DNA from: Gemmatimonas phototrophica
GTDB lineage: Bacteria > Gemmatimonadota > Gemmatimonadetes > Gemmatimonadales > Gemmatimonadaceae
Direction: 5' to 3'
Assembly (NCBI RefSeq): GCF_000695095.2
Contig: NZ_CP011454.1
Coordinates: 4,402,001 to 4,466,000, forward strand
Length of the DNA stretch: 64,000 nt
Positions 34,922 through 43,459 of this stretch are shown one piece after another. The notes under the pieces are model-generated. The model saw only the letters and a list, made by a program, of their open reading frames with translations. It was not told where the DNA came from and ran no database searches. The position numbers and the translations under genes are program-made. Position 1 is the first letter of the stretch; every line of letters starts with the position of its first letter.

Positions 34922-35133
34922 GGGCGGGAAAGGAGCAGGGGTGGGAAAGAAGGCGCACTTCCGGCTGGCTTACGGAGGCACCCTACCATAAGGCTACGCG
35001 AAACGCGGAATGTTCGCTGACATACCACGGAAGAGCCAGCAAAGTGCCGGTCCGGCGCGTACAATCCCCTATCGGCCGTGGCTGCGCGGGGCGGCATCGT
35101 CGCCCCCGGCCCTCGCCCCCCGCCTTTTCGCCC
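34922..35133. promoter_or_regulatory. divergent control region between cytochrome b562-like gene and the bc complex
   Basis: 212 bp without a credible gene. A possible -10 TACAAT (35060-35065) faces the Rieske gene, but I see no good -35 for it. Both transcripts probably start here. Confidence 0.5.
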
Positions 35134-35670
35134 ATGTCAGACACCAACCACGCGCCCGACCGGCGCAACTTCGTCACCAAGGCCGCCGCGGTTGTTGTGG
35201 GCGGCCTCATTTCGGTGGTGGCGCCCGTCGCGGGACTGTTTACCGTTTTTGATCCGCTCCGGCGAAAATCCGATACCCGCGGCCTCGTGCGCGTCGCGTC
35301 GCTGGCGTCTCTCCCCGAGAGCGGCGAGCCCCGCAAGTTTCCGGTGCTCGACACCCTCATCGACGCCTGGAACAAGACGGAGAACGTGCCCGTGGGGTCG
35401 GTCTACCTGCAGAAAACCGGCGACAATACCGTGCGCGTGCTCAACTCCGTCTGCCCCCATCTGGGGTGCTCGGTGGGGTACAACGCCAGCAGCCACGGCT
35501 ATTTCTGCCCCTGCCACCGCAGCAGCTTCGCCCTCGACGGCGCCATTGCCGACCCCAAGAGCCCCAGCCCGCGGGGCATGGATGAGCTGGAGGCGATCGT
35601 GAAGGACGGCGAGGTCTGGGTGAAGTTCCAGAATTTCCGCAAAGGCTCCCCCGACAAGATCCCCGTCTGA
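35134..35670 (+). CDS. Rieske iron-sulfur subunit of a cytochrome bc complex
   Basis: 178 residues. A Tat-type start (RRNFVTKAAAVVVGGLISVVA) gives one membrane anchor. The Rieske centre is complete: CPHLGCSVG (C107, H109, with disulfide C112) and CPCHRSSF (C125, H128, with disulfide C127). The protein accepts electrons from quinol and passes them to a c-type haem. The start at 35134 puts the twin arginine at residues 10-11. Its TGA shares one base with the ATG of the cytochrome b gene (TGATGG), so the two subunits are translationally coupled. No separate cytochrome c1 gene is present. Confidence 0.5.
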   Translation: MSDTNHAPDRRNFVTKAAAVVVGGLISVVAPVAGLFTVFDPLRRKSDTRGLVRVASLASLPESGEPRKFPVLDTLIDAWNKTENVPVGSVYLQKTGDNTVRVLNSVCPHLGCSVGYNASSHGYFCPCHRSSFALDGAIADPKSPSPRGMDELEAIVKDGEVWVKFQNFRKGSPDKIPV

Positions 35671-37478
35671 TGGCCGAACCGTCGAACAACAGCCGGCCCG
35701 GCCTCGGCGCCTGGCTCGACAACCGGACGGGATACAAGGGGCTGCTGCACGAAGTGCTGTTCGAGAACGTCCCCGGCGGAGCGCGCTGGCGCTACGTGTG
35801 GGGCAGCACCCTCTCGTTCTTCTTTGTCGTGCAGGTCATCACCGGGCTGTTCCTGTGGATGTCCTACAGCCCCAGCTCGCAGACGGCCTGGGAAAGCGTG
35901 TACTACATCCAGCACCAGATGCTGGGTGGCTGGTTCCTGCGCGGCCTGCACCATTTCGTGGCCCAGGCCATGACGGTGTTGCTGGTGCTGCATCTCATGC
36001 AGGTCATCATCGACGGCGCCTATAAAGCGCCGCGCGAAGTGAACTACTGGTTTGGCGTGGTCCTGCTGGTGCTGGTGTTGGCGCTCTCGCTCACCGGCTA
36101 TCTGCTGCCGTGGGATCAGAACGGCTACTGGTCCACCGCCGTCTCCACCAACATCGTGGGCATGAGTCCGGGACTCGGACAGCCCATGCAAACGGTAGTG
36201 GTCGGCGGCGCCAGCTACGGGCACCACACCCTCACCCGCTTCTTTGCGCTGCACGCCGGCATCATTCCGGGGCTCATCATCGTGTTCATCGTGGGACACG
36301 TGTATCTGTTCCGAAAGCACGGCCTTACCCCCAAGCAGCCGCTCAAGGGCCCTGATCAGGGCTTCTGGCCGGAGCAAGTGCTGCGCGACGCGGTGGCCTG
36401 CCTCGCGGTGCTGGTGGTGGTGCTGTTCTTTGTCGTGCGCGAAGGTGGCGCGCCGCTGGGTGCGCCGGCCGATCCGGCCGAACAGTTCTCGGCGGCCCGC
36501 CCCGAGTGGTACTTCCTGTTCCTGTATCAGCTGCTCAAGTACTTCCCCGGCAAAACGGAAATCATTGGCGCCATTGTGCTCCCCACCCTGTGCATGGCGG
36601 TGCTGGTCGCCATCCCGGTATTGGGGCGCTGGAAGCTGGGGCACCGCTTCAACCTCGGCTTTGTCGGCGCGCTGCTGTTTGGCGCCGCGCTGCTCACCTG
36701 GCAGGCCGTGGCCGAAGACAGAAACGACGCCGAGTACCAGGTGGCCAAGGTGGTCTCCAAGCGGGATGCGGAGCGGGCAGTGGTCCTCGCCAATGGCGGC
36801 GTGCCCATTACCGGCGCGCTCACGCTCATGCGCGACGATCCGTACACGCAGGGACCGCGCATCTTCTCACGCAACTGCGCCTCCTGTCATCGCTTTGATG
36901 GCCACGACGGCATGGGCAATGCGCTGCCGGCCGACTCCATCTCCGCCTCCGACCTGAGCGGCTTCGGGTCACGCGAGTGGGTGCAACGCTTCCTCAACGC
37001 CGACTCCATTCTGTCGCGCAAGCATTGGGGCGGCACCATTCACGCCGAAGGCGACATGGCGCTCTGGCTCGCCGATCACATCCCGGAGAGCGACGAAGAA
37101 AAGGTCACGCGCCGCAACGTCGTGCTGGCGCTGTCGTCGCAAGCCAAGCTGGCGGCGCAGGCAGAGCTCGACCGCACGGACAGCGTGCAGATTGCGCTCG
37201 GCATTCAGTACATGCGCAACACCAGCAGCGGCTGCGCGGAGTGCCACAAGTTTCAGGACGTGGGCACCGACAGCCCTGAGCTCACCGACTGGGGCTCGCG
37301 CGAGTGGATGATTGCCTTCGTGAACGACCCCACGCATCCGCGCTTCTTCGGGCGCGACAACGATCGTATGCCCAGCTACGGCACGGAGAAGAGTCTGTCG
37401 CAGCGAGAAATCGAGATGGTCGTGGACTGGATCCGGAAGGAGTGGTACAGACCCAAAGTGAAGGCGGAACAACGGTGA
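35670..37478 (+). CDS. fused cytochrome b - diheme cytochrome c subunit of a bc complex
   Basis: 602 residues. The N-terminal part is a full-length cytochrome b (b6 plus subunit IV). Haem b ligands fit H94/H108 in RGLHHF...LHLM and H195/H210 in FFALHA...VGHVYLF, spacings of 14 and 15 as in b6-type proteins. The quinol-site motif PEWY is at 278-281. After the last membrane helix (about 330-347) a soluble part carries two c-type haem sites, CASCH (403-407) and CAECH (522-526), each followed by a cytochrome c-like helix (SREWVQRFL, SREWMIAFV). The similar flanks suggest internal duplication of the c domain. The diheme part would replace cytochrome c1 on the periplasmic side. Operon with the Rieske gene. 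Confidence 0.5.
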   Translation: MAEPSNNSRPGLGAWLDNRTGYKGLLHEVLFENVPGGARWRYVWGSTLSFFFVVQVITGLFLWMSYSPSSQTAWESVYYIQHQMLGGWFLRGLHHFVAQAMTVLLVLHLMQVIIDGAYKAPREVNYWFGVVLLVLVLALSLTGYLLPWDQNGYWSTAVSTNIVGMSPGLGQPMQTVVVGGASYGHHTLTRFFALHAGIIPGLIIVFIVGHVYLFRKHGLTPKQPLKGPDQGFWPEQVLRDAVACLAVLVVVLFFVVREGGAPLGAPADPAEQFSAARPEWYFLFLYQLLKYFPGKTEIIGAIVLPTLCMAVLVAIPVLGRWKLGHRFNLGFVGALLFGAALLTWQAVAEDRNDAEYQVAKVVSKRDAERAVVLANGGVPITGALTLMRDDPYTQGPRIFSRNCASCHRFDGHDGMGNALPADSISASDLSGFGSREWVQRFLNADSILSRKHWGGTIHAEGDMALWLADHIPESDEEKVTRRNVVLALSSQAKLAAQAELDRTDSVQIALGIQYMRNTSSGCAECHKFQDVGTDSPELTDWGSREWMIAFVNDPTHPRFFGRDNDRMPSYGTEKSLSQREIEMVVDWIRKEWYRPKVKAEQR

Positions 37479-37495
37479 CGGCGTTGCGCAGTTAG

Positions 37496-39928
37496 TCAGA
37501 ACTTCCGGCTGTAACCTACGCGCACCACCTGCGTCTCCAAGTAGTCGGTGCTGACGACGGTGAAGTTGCTCCCGCGAATGGTGCGCTCCACTTGCATGGT
37601 GTTCAGCAGGTCGGTGGCGTTGGCCACGATTTCTCCCTTGCCCTGCTGCACGGACTTCTTGAGTCCAAGGTCGAGGGAGAAGCGGCTCCCAATGAATCCC
37701 TGCGGCAGCAGGTCGCGGGCGAGATAGATATTGGAGATTTGTGCCTGCCACTCGTACGGCAGCCGGAGCGCCGCATTGAGCTTGGCTGATCCTGAGGTGA
37801 GTTGCTGAGGTGCCGCAGTGAAGGTGGTGGGCACCGGGTACTGGTTGACCACCGTGAAGGCATCCTGCGATTTGCGATACACATTGGCGTTCGCGCTGAG
37901 CGAGATGCGCGGAGTCAGGGTCTGCTGCCACACCACTTCGGAACCAGTACTGGCGCTGCGCCCGGCGTTCTGAAACACGTTGTACAGCAGCACGCTCCCC
38001 GGGACCTGCGTGGCAATGCGGGTGATGGTCCCATCCACGACGCGGTGATAGGCCGCTGCGTACAGATTGCCGCTGGACCAGCTGGTCTTGTATCCCACTT
38101 CGGCCGACGTGGAGAATTGGGGCTGCAGCGCCGGATTTCCCACCTTGATGAGCTCCGGTTCGTCGTACTTGGGGAAGATGCGGATATCCACTTCGTTGGG
38201 CCGGTCCACCCGTCGATTGAAGAACAATGACAGTTTGTTGGACTCGTTGAGCTTGAGCGCCGCGCGCACGTTGGGAAATGGACGGATATACGTGTACCCG
38301 TCGCTCTTGTACGTGTTGTGGTCCGGATTGACCTCGTAGTCCACCTGCACACTCTCCAGGCGCATCCCCCCTTCCAGCTCCACCCGCTCCGTCTCGAAGA
38401 CGTAGTTGGTGTAGAGTGCCGGAATGGTTTCGCGGTACGTGGCCCAGCCGCCGGCTCCGGTATCGATGGGGGAGTTCTGCCCCGCGAAGAACTGCATGTT
38501 CACCGGGATTGAGCGATAGCGTCCCTTGAACCCCGCTTCCACACGCCCGTGTCGCAGCGGCTTGGTGTAGTCGGCATTGAGGTCCACGACGTGTTCATCA
38601 GACAGCAGCTTGAACGCATCCTTGCCGGTAAACGCCGGGAGCGTATTGGTGAAAAAGTACTGTTCGTCTTCGCGATGGAACGAGTAGTTGCCGGTAAATG
38701 CCAGGACATGCCCGGGCTGTGAAAACCGATGCGTAAACACGGCGGTGCCAAAGGCCGTGTACTTCACTTCGTCTTCGAGGAACTGCCAGAGCCGATAGCG
38801 ATTCTGCAGCGTGCCATCGAAGTACGGATTGTCGCCGTTATCCAGAATCTTTTCGCGGTTGAAGAGTCCGGAGACATTCAGGGTATTGCGGTCATTGAAC
38901 GCATGGTCTACCCCCGCACTGATGGTGGCATAGTCGGTGCGCCGGTTCCGCTTGACCTGCTGCACAATGACCTGCCCATCGTCGTAGGTTCGGGTGGCAA
39001 ATTCATTCTTGTTGAGCGTGGGTGCGTAGAGCCAGTCGGCTTGCACAAAGCTGTTGGTGGCCCCCTCGCGATAGTTGAGCCCCAATGACGGATTGAACTT
39101 GGGCGTGCCCTGAAATTGCGGACGAATCGTCGGCAAATTCTCTCGGCGCTCCCATAGTGCGCCTGCTCCGCCCATCAGCCCGACTTTGCCGTTGAAGCCG
39201 TTCTGCTCCTGTTTCTTGAACACCAGATTGATGATGCCGGCACTGGCGTTGGCATCAAAGCGGGCCGAGGGATTGTTGATGATTTCAATACGCTCGAGCG
39301 CCGACGCGGGCAGGTTATCCAATCCGTTCTGTGAGCCGTAGCCCGTCAGCGCGGTCTGCTTGCCGTCAATCAGAACGACCACCTTGTCGCTGCCCCGCAC
39401 GAGCACCTTGCCGTCCTGCGACACGGTCACCCCGGGTACGGTGGACATCGCCTGCAGCACCGACCCGCCGGTCTGACTGATGTTGTCCGCCACGGCGAAG
39501 GTCTTCTTGTCCAACGTTGCAGCCACGGCATCGGTGGCGGCCGTCACGGTGACCTGCCCCAAGGCCTGTGCTTCCTTGACCATGCCAATCGCGCCAAGAT
39601 CAAGGAACGTGCTTAGTTCGCCAATCAGGACCCGTTGGCGATTGGGAGCGTAGCCAACGGCGCGCACCAGCAGGATGTAGACCCCCCTCTTGAGGCCGGT
39701 AAAGGTGAACGCCCCGACCTCGTTGGTCAGTCGCCCGCTCACAAAGGCTCCGTCTTTGTCCGCCAGCAGCTGCACCGTGAGAAACGGCAGCGGCGCTTTG
39801 TTCTGCGCATCCTGTACTCTGCCAAACACGGTTGCACCGGTAGCCGGGGGCTGTGCCGCAGCGACGGCAGCGAGGCACGTCGAGGACACGCACAACAGCA
39901 AAGCACTGGCGAGGAGGCGGAAAATCAC
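37496..39928 (-). CDS. TonB-dependent outer-membrane receptor with carboxypeptidase-like N-terminal domain
   Basis: About 810 residues from a GTG at 39928 that opens a signal peptide (IFRLLASALLLCVSSTCLAAV) ending near AAAQ. A beta-sandwich domain follows (GATVFGRVQDAQNKAPLPFL), then a plug with GQVTVTAATDAVAATLDKK, TGGSVLQAMSTVPGVTVSQDG, VLVRGSDKVVVLIDGKQ and ASALERIEIINNPSARFDA. The C-terminal barrel is of the OMP_b-brl_3 type, ending TQVVRVGYSRKF. It imports an unknown substrate with TonB energy. Earlier in-frame starts (40039, 40102) lack a signal-like sequence and overlap the divergent sulfatase. The sulfatase next door hints at a sulfated substrate, but this is only context. Confidence 0.5.
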   Translation of the reverse strand: MIFRLLASALLLCVSSTCLAAVAAAQPPATGATVFGRVQDAQNKAPLPFLTVQLLADKDGAFVSGRLTNEVGAFTFTGLKRGVYILLVRAVGYAPNRQRVLIGELSTFLDLGAIGMVKEAQALGQVTVTAATDAVAATLDKKTFAVADNISQTGGSVLQAMSTVPGVTVSQDGKVLVRGSDKVVVLIDGKQTALTGYGSQNGLDNLPASALERIEIINNPSARFDANASAGIINLVFKKQEQNGFNGKVGLMGGAGALWERRENLPTIRPQFQGTPKFNPSLGLNYREGATNSFVQADWLYAPTLNKNEFATRTYDDGQVIVQQVKRNRRTDYATISAGVDHAFNDRNTLNVSGLFNREKILDNGDNPYFDGTLQNRYRLWQFLEDEVKYTAFGTAVFTHRFSQPGHVLAFTGNYSFHREDEQYFFTNTLPAFTGKDAFKLLSDEHVVDLNADYTKPLRHGRVEAGFKGRYRSIPVNMQFFAGQNSPIDTGAGGWATYRETIPALYTNYVFETERVELEGGMRLESVQVDYEVNPDHNTYKSDGYTYIRPFPNVRAALKLNESNKLSLFFNRRVDRPNEVDIRIFPKYDEPELIKVGNPALQPQFSTSAEVGYKTSWSSGNLYAAAYHRVVDGTITRIATQVPGSVLLYNVFQNAGRSASTGSEVVWQQTLTPRISLSANANVYRKSQDAFTVVNQYPVPTTFTAAPQQLTSGSAKLNAALRLPYEWQAQISNIYLARDLLPQGFIGSRFSLDLGLKKSVQQGKGEIVANATDLLNTMQVERTIRGSNFTVVSTDYLETQVVRVGYSRKF

Positions 39929-40056
39929 AAGTGGTGATAAGGGGTTGGTAAACGGAGTACTGGGCGCAGCACAAACGTAGCTGCGGAGTATGCTGGTAGG
40001 CTGTATGATGGGACGAGTCGCACGTGGATGGGAAATCATCTTTCGAGAGTCCGGAC

Positions 40057-41484
40057 ATGACAACGACACTTCTGGGCAGACGGCTCGGACTGGCAGGGGC
40101 ACTTGGATTGGTGTTTGCTATGGCAGCCTGCGGCGATGCGCCGCCGGAGGCGGGCAAGCGTGAAGATCCGCGCCCCAACATCGTCTTCGTCCTGCTGGAC
40201 GATGCGCGCTACGACGATCTCATTGATCATCCGTTTGCCGCGCTCCCCAATCTGAAGCAGCTGGCCGCCGAAGGCGCGTCGTTTCAGCACTTCTATACGG
40301 CGGCCCCTCTCTGCTCGCCCAGTCGGGCGGTGTTCATGACCGGGCAGTATCCGTATCACAACGGGATCACCGACAACGGCGAACGGGCCGAGCGCAGTCA
40401 TCAGATTGTTACCTTCCCCAAGTTGCTGCACGATGTGGGGTATCACACCGGCTTCTTCGGGAAGTGGCACATGGGGCACGAAGATGATTCTCCGCGCCCG
40501 GGCTTTGACCGGTGGGTGAGTTTTGTGGGGCAAGGTGTGTACTTCAACCCCGATCTCAACATTGACGGGGTCCCGGCCAAGGCGCAGGGGTACATGACCG
40601 ACATCCTGACCAACGAAGCCGTGTCGTTCATCAAGGCAGCGCCCGACAGTCAGCCGTTTCTGGTGTTCATGGCGCAGAAGGCGGTGCATCCGGAGATTCA
40701 CCCCAACTATGTGCGCTCATTTCCGCCGGCGCCGGGTGATGAGCAATTGTATGCGCAGGACACCGTACCGCATGGCCCCAGCTGGCGTGCCCCAACCACC
40801 GGCAAGCCGGCGCTCCAGCGACCCCATGATGCCAGCGACCCGCGCAGCCCCAAAGGCGGTCTCCCCGATAGTGTGGTGAAAGATCGCCTGCGCATGCTGA
40901 GTGCGATTGATCGCAGTCTGGGCGTACTCATTGCCGCCCTCAAAGCGCGCGGCGTCTACGACCAGACGGTGTTCGTGGTGACAAGTGATCAGGGGTTCTT
41001 TTACGGAGAGTTTGGCCTCGCCCAGGAACGCCGGCTGGCGTACGAACCCAGCATTCACATCCCGCTGATTGTCCGACATCCAGCGCTGGCCAAGGCGGGA
41101 GCGACACCACGCGCGCTCTCCAGCAACGTGGACATTGCTCCCACCCTGCTGGCCATTGGCGGCGCCGCCATCCCCGCGAGCATGGACGGTCGCTCTCTCC
41201 TCCCTGCCCTCGCCGCCGATACCGCCACCATCCGGCAGGACATGCTCATTGAGTATTACTCCGACAAGGAGTTCCCGCGTCTGCAGGGCATGGGCTATCA
41301 GGCCGTGCGCACCGATCGCTACAAGTTCATTCGCTACAAGGAACTGCAGGGAATGGACGAACTGTACGACCTGCAGAACGATCCGCATGAACTGGACAAC
41401 CTACTCCCAAACCGCGCGCCAACCGCAGTACTGCGCGAGATGACGGTCCGGTTGAATGCGCTCACATCGGGGAAACAGCAGTAA
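40057..41484 (+). CDS. lipoprotein sulfatase (formylglycine-dependent, type I)
   Basis: About 475 residues from the ATG at 40057. Signal peptide with lipobox MAAC (Cys 25), so membrane-anchored outside the cytoplasm. Sulfatase motifs are RPNIVFVLLDDARYDD with the metal-binding Asp pair (39-54), and the active-site CSPSR (86-90), where Cys is expected to be converted to formylglycine. Then come HTGFFGKWHMGHEDD and VVTSDQGFFYGEFGL with a metal-binding Asp. The end has DELYDLQNDPHELDNL. It cleaves sulfate esters from an unknown substrate. No formylglycine-generating enzyme is in the window. Its stop codon lies inside the palindrome at 41481-41588. Confidence 0.5.
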   Translation: MTTTLLGRRLGLAGALGLVFAMAACGDAPPEAGKREDPRPNIVFVLLDDARYDDLIDHPFAALPNLKQLAAEGASFQHFYTAAPLCSPSRAVFMTGQYPYHNGITDNGERAERSHQIVTFPKLLHDVGYHTGFFGKWHMGHEDDSPRPGFDRWVSFVGQGVYFNPDLNIDGVPAKAQGYMTDILTNEAVSFIKAAPDSQPFLVFMAQKAVHPEIHPNYVRSFPPAPGDEQLYAQDTVPHGPSWRAPTTGKPALQRPHDASDPRSPKGGLPDSVVKDRLRMLSAIDRSLGVLIAALKARGVYDQTVFVVTSDQGFFYGEFGLAQERRLAYEPSIHIPLIVRHPALAKAGATPRALSSNVDIAPTLLAIGGAAIPASMDGRSLLPALAADTATIRQDMLIEYYSDKEFPRLQGMGYQAVRTDRYKFIRYKELQGMDELYDLQNDPHELDNLLPNRAPTAVLREMTVRLNALTSGKQQ

Positions 41485-41588
41485 CGGCGTTATGGGTCAT
41501 GGGTTATCGGGTGACCGAGTAACTGCGGTAGCTGCAGTTACCGCAGTTACGGGATAACCCGGTAACCCATAACCCATAACGCCTTTAC
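41481..41588. repeat. ~108-bp near-perfect palindrome between sulfatase and phhA (copy 1)
   Basis: A palindrome without loop, centred on CTGCAG at 41532-41537. The left half starts GTAACGGCGTTATGGGTCAT and the right half is its near-complement ending in AACGCCTTTAC. About nine of ten positions pair by eye. The TAA stops of both convergent genes (41482-41484 and 41585-41587) are part of the palindrome. A second, more diverged copy is at 42560-42664. It may end transcription in both directions; its duplication around phhA argues for a mobile palindromic repeat as well. Confidence 0.5.
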
Positions 41589-42532
41589 AAAAGAATCCGC
41601 CCCTCTGTGCTCGCCGCCAAAAAGCTGTCCACGTCCGCCTCGCTCATGTCGCGCCAGCCTGGGGTCACGTTATCCAGCTTGCCGGCTTTCATCCACGCTT
41701 CGAGTGTGCCCACCTGCTCGTACAATTGCTCGAAGTCGTCCACAATGAACAGCAGTGGCTGGTAGTGATCAATTTCGAAGTGCTGATTGATGACCCACTC
41801 CAATTGCAGCGGATAGCGCTGCACACTGTCGCTGGTCACGCTGTGCACGATCTCGCCATAGCTGGAGAGCAGTCCTGAGCCGTAGACGGTGATGTCATCA
41901 TGGGTGCCGCCGCGCATGAGCCCGAATTCCACGGTGAACCAGAAGTAGCGCTGCAGCGCGTTCTGAATGCTCGACAATCGGCGCCGCTGTTCGGCCCGGT
42001 CGGTCATGCCACTCACCATCTCGGCGGCCAGATGCGCGCACGCCCCAAAGCGCACCAGCGTTTCGGCAAAGGCCGGGTCGGTGTGCATGGGCACGTGCCC
42101 GGCAATGTCGTGAAAGATGTCCGGCTCGGGGAGATAGTCGAGCGACTGCCCGTCACGAATGGTGATCGTGGTGGGAAACTCGCGACGGCTCAGGCAATCG
42201 AAGAAGTTGAACGCCGGCACGAACCCACTCACGGCCTTGGCGCGAAAGCCCGTGCGCGGCGCCATGAATCGGTTCACGTCTTCCAAACGCGGCACCTTGG
42301 TGGCCTCGAAGCACAACGTATCCAGCCCATCGAGAAAACGGCGATTGGCGTGCCGCTGCCACAACCCCTGCATGCGCGCATACAGCCGCTGCCACGTGTC
42401 GTGGTTCTCCGCCGAATACAGCTCGTACGGCTGCGTGATATACATCTCGCCATTGGCCACCGCCTGCTCAATGTACGGAGCCTTGGTCGTAGTGAGCCCG
42501 ATGCCATCCGCAAGAACCTGAGATACCGCCAT
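41585..42532 (-). CDS. phhA: phenylalanine 4-monooxygenase
   Basis: 315 residues, a single aromatic amino acid hydroxylase catalytic domain of the short bacterial type without the animal regulatory domain. The iron ligands are H141 and H146 in PEPDIFHDIAGHVPMHTDP, and E202 in WFTVEFGL. Other family residues are RTGFRAKAVSGFVP (93-106) and LQLEWVINQHFEIDHYQP. The enzyme makes tyrosine from phenylalanine with tetrahydropterin and oxygen, in the cytoplasm. ATG at 42532. No pterin dehydratase (phhB) gene is in the window. The gene sits alone between two copies of a long palindrome. Confidence 0.5.
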   Translation of the reverse strand: MAVSQVLADGIGLTTTKAPYIEQAVANGEMYITQPYELYSAENHDTWQRLYARMQGLWQRHANRRFLDGLDTLCFEATKVPRLEDVNRFMAPRTGFRAKAVSGFVPAFNFFDCLSRREFPTTITIRDGQSLDYLPEPDIFHDIAGHVPMHTDPAFAETLVRFGACAHLAAEMVSGMTDRAEQRRRLSSIQNALQRYFWFTVEFGLMRGGTHDDITVYGSGLLSSYGEIVHSVTSDSVQRYPLQLEWVINQHFEIDHYQPLLFIVDDFEQLYEQVGTLEAWMKAGKLDNVTPGWRDMSEADVDSFLAASTEGRILL

Positions 42533-42808
42533 AAACCTGCCCTCAATGCAAGGAAAAGCGTAACCGCGTCATGAGTCATGGGCTATCGGCGTACCGAGTA
42601 ACCGCGGGAACTGCTACCGCAGTTACGGGATGACCCGATAACCCAGGATCCATAACGCCGTTACGCCGTTCCGCCGTTCCAAATGTGATCTCTCCCCGTC
42701 ACAGCGCCGGTGCGGGTAAACACACTGTGCGAGGACTGCGCACGCCGGGCCTTTGCTGCCGCATCATGCGCGGCACACCATGCCATTCCAACCTCATCGG
42801 ATTCGTGA
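42533..42808. repeat. intergenic region with palindrome copy 2 (42560-42664)
   Basis: 276 bp between phhA and the divergent barrel gene. The palindrome at 42560-42664 starts GTAACCGCGTCATGAGTCAT and ends in ATAACGCCGTTAC. Its halves pair at roughly four of five positions by eye, with the centre near 42612. It shares its outer and inner words with the copy at 41481-41588 (TTATGG, ATCGG, CCGAGTAAC, CCGCAGTTACGGG). The stretch 42665-42808 has no ORF of merit; promoters of both neighbours probably lie in it or beside the palindrome. Confidence 0.5.
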
Positions 42809-43459
42809 ATGGCATTCGTCTTGTCCCTCGCTCGCGCGTCGTTTGCGGGCGCGCTGCTGCTGGCGCCGCTGGTCTCCGCCGGTGCGCAATCCCCCCCGTC
42901 CGCGCGTTCGTCCGCTCCCGCAGAGCCCACGGTGCGCGGGGCCGTTGCCCATCTCGCCACCAAGCATGGCGCGTGGCTCTCGCTCGGCGGCAGTCGCGGT
43001 GGTGCCGACTTGTTCTGCGACGTCTGCACGCAGGACCCGACCTACGCGTGGGGACTCGACGCCGCGGTTGGCGTGCGACTCACGCCGTCGCTGTTGCTGG
43101 GCGTGGAGACCGTGGGCTGGTTTGACGTGTTTGGTGACGCCAACCGCACCATGCGCAGCACCACCCTTTTGCTTCGCAGCTACGCCTTTGGGCGATCGCG
43201 CCTGTTCGTGCAAGGCGGCGCCGGTCTGGCGCGTTATCGCGTGCGTGACGGAAACGCCGGTTTCCAGACGCAATCGCCAGCGCTCTCCTTTGGCGTCGGA
43301 CAGGACCTGCGCATTGGTTCGGCCACCGTCACCCCCAACGTGCACGCCGTCGTCGCCGTGGGTGGCAAGCTGCAAAGCCAGCGCACCGACAATGCCATTG
43401 ATCCCAACGCGCAGGTGGCCATGGTGCGCACCGGGCTCACCCTGTCGTGGTTCCGATGA
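42809..43459 (+). CDS. small outer-membrane beta-barrel protein, function unknown
   Basis: 216 residues. A signal peptide (about 1-27) is followed by strands alternating polar and hydrophobic residues: GAWLSLGGSRGGADLFC, LDAAVGVRLTPSLLLGVETVGWF, LLLRSYAFGRSRLFVQGGAGLARYR, and a final VRTGLTLSWFR. The Cys pair CDVC near residue 71 lies in a predicted loop and could be a disulfide or a metal site. The barrel call rests on pattern, not on a recognised family. Its stop forms an ATGA overlap with the next gene, so the two are probably made together. Confidence 0.5.
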   Translation: MAFVLSLARASFAGALLLAPLVSAGAQSPPSARSSAPAEPTVRGAVAHLATKHGAWLSLGGSRGGADLFCDVCTQDPTYAWGLDAAVGVRLTPSLLLGVETVGWFDVFGDANRTMRSTTLLLRSYAFGRSRLFVQGGAGLARYRVRDGNAGFQTQSPALSFGVGQDLRIGSATVTPNVHAVVAVGGKLQSQRTDNAIDPNAQVAMVRTGLTLSWFR

